Of a stretch of 14,332 nt of DNA, positions 11,664 through 14,332 are shown one piece after another (position 1 is the stretch's first letter; each line of letters starts with the position of its first letter). The translations under genes were made by a program, and so were the position numbers. The notes under the pieces are model-generated. The model had not been told where the DNA came from and searched no databases. It saw only the letters and a program-made list of their open reading frames with translations. This DNA is from Scatomorpha stercorigallinarum. Its GTDB lineage: Bacteria; Bacillota; Clostridia; Oscillospirales; Oscillospiraceae. Location of the stretch: assembly GCA_944387865.1 (NCBI GenBank), contig CALXGN010000028.1, forward strand, positions 1 to 14,332. Direction: 5' to 3'.

Positions 11664-14332
11664 TTGCTCACGCTCAAAAACATAACAAAGGATTACACGG
11701 CCGGCGACTCGGCCGTTCATGCTCTCCGGGGAGTTTCCATTGATTTCCGGGAAAGTGAGTTCGTGGCCATACTCGGCCCCTCCGGCTGCGGGAAGACGAC
11801 GCTGCTGAACATCATCGGCGGCCTCGACCAGTACACCAGCGGCGACCTTGTGATAAACGGCCGCTCGACCAGGGACTACGGCGACAAGGACTGGGACACT
11901 TACCGCAACCACTCGATAGGCTTCGTGTTCCAGAGCTACAACCTCATCCCGCACCAGAGCGTGCTCGCAAACGTCGAGCTCGCGCTGACCATCTCCGGCA
12001 TCTCGCGCGAGGAGCGCCGCGAGCGGGCGATAAAGGTCCTTGAGCGCGTCGGCCTGGGCGACCAGATATACAAAAAACCCAACCAGATGTCCGGCGGGCA
12101 GATGCAGCGCGTGGCGATCGCCCGCGCGCTGATAAACGACCCCGACATCCTTCTTGCCGACGAGCCCACAGGCGCGCTGGACAGCGAAACGAGCGTGCAG
12201 GTGATGGACCTGCTGAAGGAGGTGGCCCAGGACCGCCTCGTCATCATGGTCACGCACAACCCGGACCTCGCCGAGCGCTACGCCACGCGCACCGTGCGCC
12301 TGCTGGACGGGGAAATAGTCGGCGACTCCGACCCGTATGACGGCTCAAAGGCCGTCCAGCGCTCGAACGAGGGCAAAAAGCGCCCGAGCATGTCCTTCCT
12401 GACCGCCCTCAGCCTCTCGCTGAACAACCTCATGACTAAAAAGGGCCGCACCATACTCACGGCCTTCGCCGGCAGCATCGGCATCATCGGCATAGCGCTG
12501 ATACTCTCCCTCTCCAACGGCATACAGACCTACATAAACCAGGTCCAGGAGGACACGCTCTCCACCTATCCGCTCACGATCGAGAGCGAGGCCGCGGACC
12601 TTTCGAGCATGATAGAGGCCATGACCGGCGCCGCGGGCGACGGCGAGGAGCACGAGCTCGACGCAGTATACTCCAACGTCATACTCTATGACCTGATGGA
12701 CAACCTGATGAGCATGGACACGGAGACCAACGACCTCAAGAGCTTCAAGGAGTTCCTCGACGCCAATGGCGGCGGGATAAACGAGTTCACGAGCGCCATC
12801 CAGTATGAGTACGACCCCAATTTCAACATATACACCAAGGACAGCGACGGGAACATCGTCGAGAGCGACGTGGTGACACTGCTCAACGAGCTCATGGCCA
12901 GCATGTACGGCGGGGATTTTTCCAGCTACTTCGACACGATGGGCGACTTCTACTCCAGCTTTGAGAGCTGGCAGGAGATGCTCCCCGGCGAAAACGGCGA
13001 GCTCATCAACCAGACCCTGCTCGACCAGTACGACGTCATCTACGGCTCCTGGCCGCAGGACTACGACGAGGTCGTCCTCATCGTCAACCAGAACAACGAG
13101 GTCAGCGACCTTGTGCTCTACACGCTCGGGCTGCGCACCGAGGAAGAGCTCACCAGCTCGCTCGAGGCCTATATGAACGGCGAGACGGTGGACGCCGAGG
13201 TGGAGAGCTGGAGCTATGAGGAGCTCTGCGGCATGACCTTCAAGCTCGTCGGCTGGTACGACCACTATGTCCACGACTCCGCCACCGGCACCTATACCGA
13301 CGTCTCCGGCACCGAGGCCGGGCTCGACTACCTCTATGAAAACGATGACGTGGGCATAACTCTGAAGATATCAGGCATAGTCCGCCAGAACGAGGACGCC
13401 GTGGCCGGCATGATGTCCGGCGCCATCGGCTACACCAGCGGCCTCATCGACCGCGTCATAGAGCAGGCCGAAGGCAGCGACGTTGTCTCCGCCCAGATGG
13501 CCGACCCGGAGACCGACGTGATCCTCGGCCTCCCCTTTGCTACCGGCGACGAGGTAGAGCCCACCGGTGACGAGCTCAAGGCGGAAGTGGACGAATATAT
13601 CGCCGGGCTCGACACCGCCGGCCAGGCGGAGCTCTACACAGAGATCAGCAGCACGCCCACCGACGACTATCTCGACGCCGCAGTACAGCAGGCCCTCTCC
13701 GAGCTCACGCGCGAGGACATAGAGGGCATGATGCTCGAAGGCTACGCCGAGGAGATGGGCGTCGACGCCGATTCCCTGCGCGACTATGTCGCGCAGATGG
13801 ACGACGAAACGCTGATGAGCTATGTCGAGGACATGGCGCGCGAGGCCGTCGCCCAGCAGTACGCCGAGGCGGCACGGCAGCAGCTCTCCGCCCTCAGCCA
13901 GCAGCAGCTCGCCGCCGCCCTGGCCATAAACGGCCTGAGCGACTGGCAGTATGAGTACGTCTATGAAAACCTCATGCCTGCGCGCTATTCCGAGAGCACT
14001 TACGAGCAGAATCTCGAGGCCCTCGGCTACATAGACATCGCAAGCCCCGACAGCATAAACCTCTATGCCTCCACCTTCGCCGACAAGGACGAGATAGCGA
14101 GGATAATCGACGAATACAACGCCTCGGCCGACGAGGAGCAGCAGATAAGCTACACCGACTATGTGGCGCTCCTCATGAGCAGCGTTTCCACCATCATCAA
14201 CGCCATCAGCTACGTGCTGATCGCCTTCGTGGCCATCTCCCTGGTCGTCTCCAGCATCATGATCGGCATCATCACCTATATCTCCGTGCTCGAGCGCACG
14301 AAGGAGATCGGCATCCTGCGCGCCATCGGCGC
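11664..14332 (+). CDS. Fused ABC ATPase/permease (MacB/FtsX-like exporter), cut by window end
   Basis: The reading frame is open to the right edge: 889 full codons, no stop. The ATPase domain (about 1-225) has Walker A GPSGCGKTT (38-46), Q-loop Q90, signature MSGGQMQR (142-149), Walker B ILLADEP (162-168) and H198. The first transmembrane helix follows at about 264-284 in LTAFAGSIGIIGIALILS. A large acidic extracytoplasmic region (about 290-840) comes next. The second helix and FtsX-like start are at about 845-889, ending SVLERTKEIGILRAIG. Two further helices are expected beyond the window. MacB itself has the same ATPase-TM-periplasmic-FtsX order but a smaller periplasmic domain. It stands alone behind its own promoter, divergent from the gamma-glutamyltransferase-like gene. 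The substrate is unknown; peptide or envelope stress functions are typical of the superfamily. Start at TTG rather than ATG 11646 is moderately sure. Confidence 0.93.
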   Translation, partial: MLTLKNITKDYTAGDSAVHALRGVSIDFRESEFVAILGPSGCGKTTLLNIIGGLDQYTSGDLVINGRSTRDYGDKDWDTYRNHSIGFVFQSYNLIPHQSVLANVELALTISGISREERRERAIKVLERVGLGDQIYKKPNQMSGGQMQRVAIARALINDPDILLADEPTGALDSETSVQVMDLLKEVAQDRLVIMVTHNPDLAERYATRTVRLLDGEIVGDSDPYDGSKAVQRSNEGKKRPSMSFLTALSLSLNNLMTKKGRTILTAFAGSIGIIGIALILSLSNGIQTYINQVQEDTLSTYPLTIESEAADLSSMIEAMTGAAGDGEEHELDAVYSNVILYDLMDNLMSMDTETNDLKSFKEFLDANGGGINEFTSAIQYEYDPNFNIYTKDSDGNIVESDVVTLLNELMASMYGGDFSSYFDTMGDFYSSFESWQEMLPGENGELINQTLLDQYDVIYGSWPQDYDEVVLIVNQNNEVSDLVLYTLGLRTEEELTSSLEAYMNGETVDAEVESWSYEELCGMTFKLVGWYDHYVHDSATGTYTDVSGTEAGLDYLYENDDVGITLKISGIVRQNEDAVAGMMSGAIGYTSGLIDRVIEQAEGSDVVSAQMADPETDVILGLPFATGDEVEPTGDELKAEVDEYIAGLDTAGQAELYTEISSTPTDDYLDAAVQQALSELTREDIEGMMLEGYAEEMGVDADSLRDYVAQMDDETLMSYVEDMAREAVAQQYAEAARQQLSALSQQQLAAALAINGLSDWQYEYVYENLMPARYSESTYEQNLEALGYIDIASPDSINLYASTFADKDEIARIIDEYNASADEEQQISYTDYVALLMSSVSTIINAISYVLIAFVAISLVVSSIMIGIITYISVLERTKEIGILRAIG

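Noticed and set aside
12345..13274. Minus-strand open frame of 309 codons inside the fused exporter
   Set aside because: The plus-strand frame is continuous from 11664 to the end with all ABC motifs; the antisense frame has none.

Overview
The window is GC-rich DNA with bacterial operon architecture: strong AGGAGG-type ribosome-binding sites, sigma-A-type -35/-10 boxes and short intergenic gaps. The gene families point to an anaerobic, high-GC member of the Clostridia, most likely Oscillospiraceae/Ruminococcaceae-like. Evidence for this is a YtrA-type GntR regulator followed by DUF5808- and DUF3784-like membrane proteins, a bacterial glnS, a YwrD-like gamma-glutamyltransferase homologue, a clostridial-type fused ABC exporter, and an atypical thioredoxin reductase. 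The taxonomic guess is inference. I see no phage, IS, CRISPR, tRNA or rRNA.

Layout. Bases 1-161 are a non-coding chain of hairpins. A minus-strand thioredoxin system follows: a reductase-like flavoprotein at 472-1305, then thioredoxin at 162-470. It diverges from glnS (1426-3111, plus) across a compact promoter region in which the two -35 boxes overlap on opposite strands. A textbook terminator (3120-3154) closes glnS. A near-consensus promoter then drives a four-gene plus-strand operon (3253-5764): a small GntR regulator, a polytopic DUF5808-like protein with a C-terminal PH-like module, a DUF3784-like protein, and a short anchored protein that is a second copy of the PH-like module. A 392-bp hairpin-rich, gene-free stretch (5765-6156) separates this from a two-gene ABC-2-type transporter (ATPase 6157-6864, permease 6868-8457). 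A palindrome containing an extended -10 box precedes a membrane protein of unknown function (8542-9318) and a GNAT acetyltransferase (9345-9812). A bidirectional terminator lies between the acetyltransferase and a convergent gamma-glutamyltransferase-like gene (9865-11463, minus). Divergent from that gene, a fused ATPase/permease exporter begins at 11664 and runs off the right edge.

How the genes fit together. The thioredoxin pair is a redox module whose reductase lacks recognisable NADPH-binding motifs, so it may use another electron donor such as ferredoxin. The GntR gene and the membrane genes behind it look like a self-regulated envelope module. The ABC pair downstream may belong to the same response, since YtrA-type regulators usually control ABC transporters, but a long gap separates them. 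The remaining genes look like ordinary chromosomal housekeeping or accessory genes. No single spectacular new system is evident. The best leads are the atypical reductase, the duplicated PH-like module in the GntR operon, the hairpin chains and the very large extracytoplasmic domain of the last exporter.
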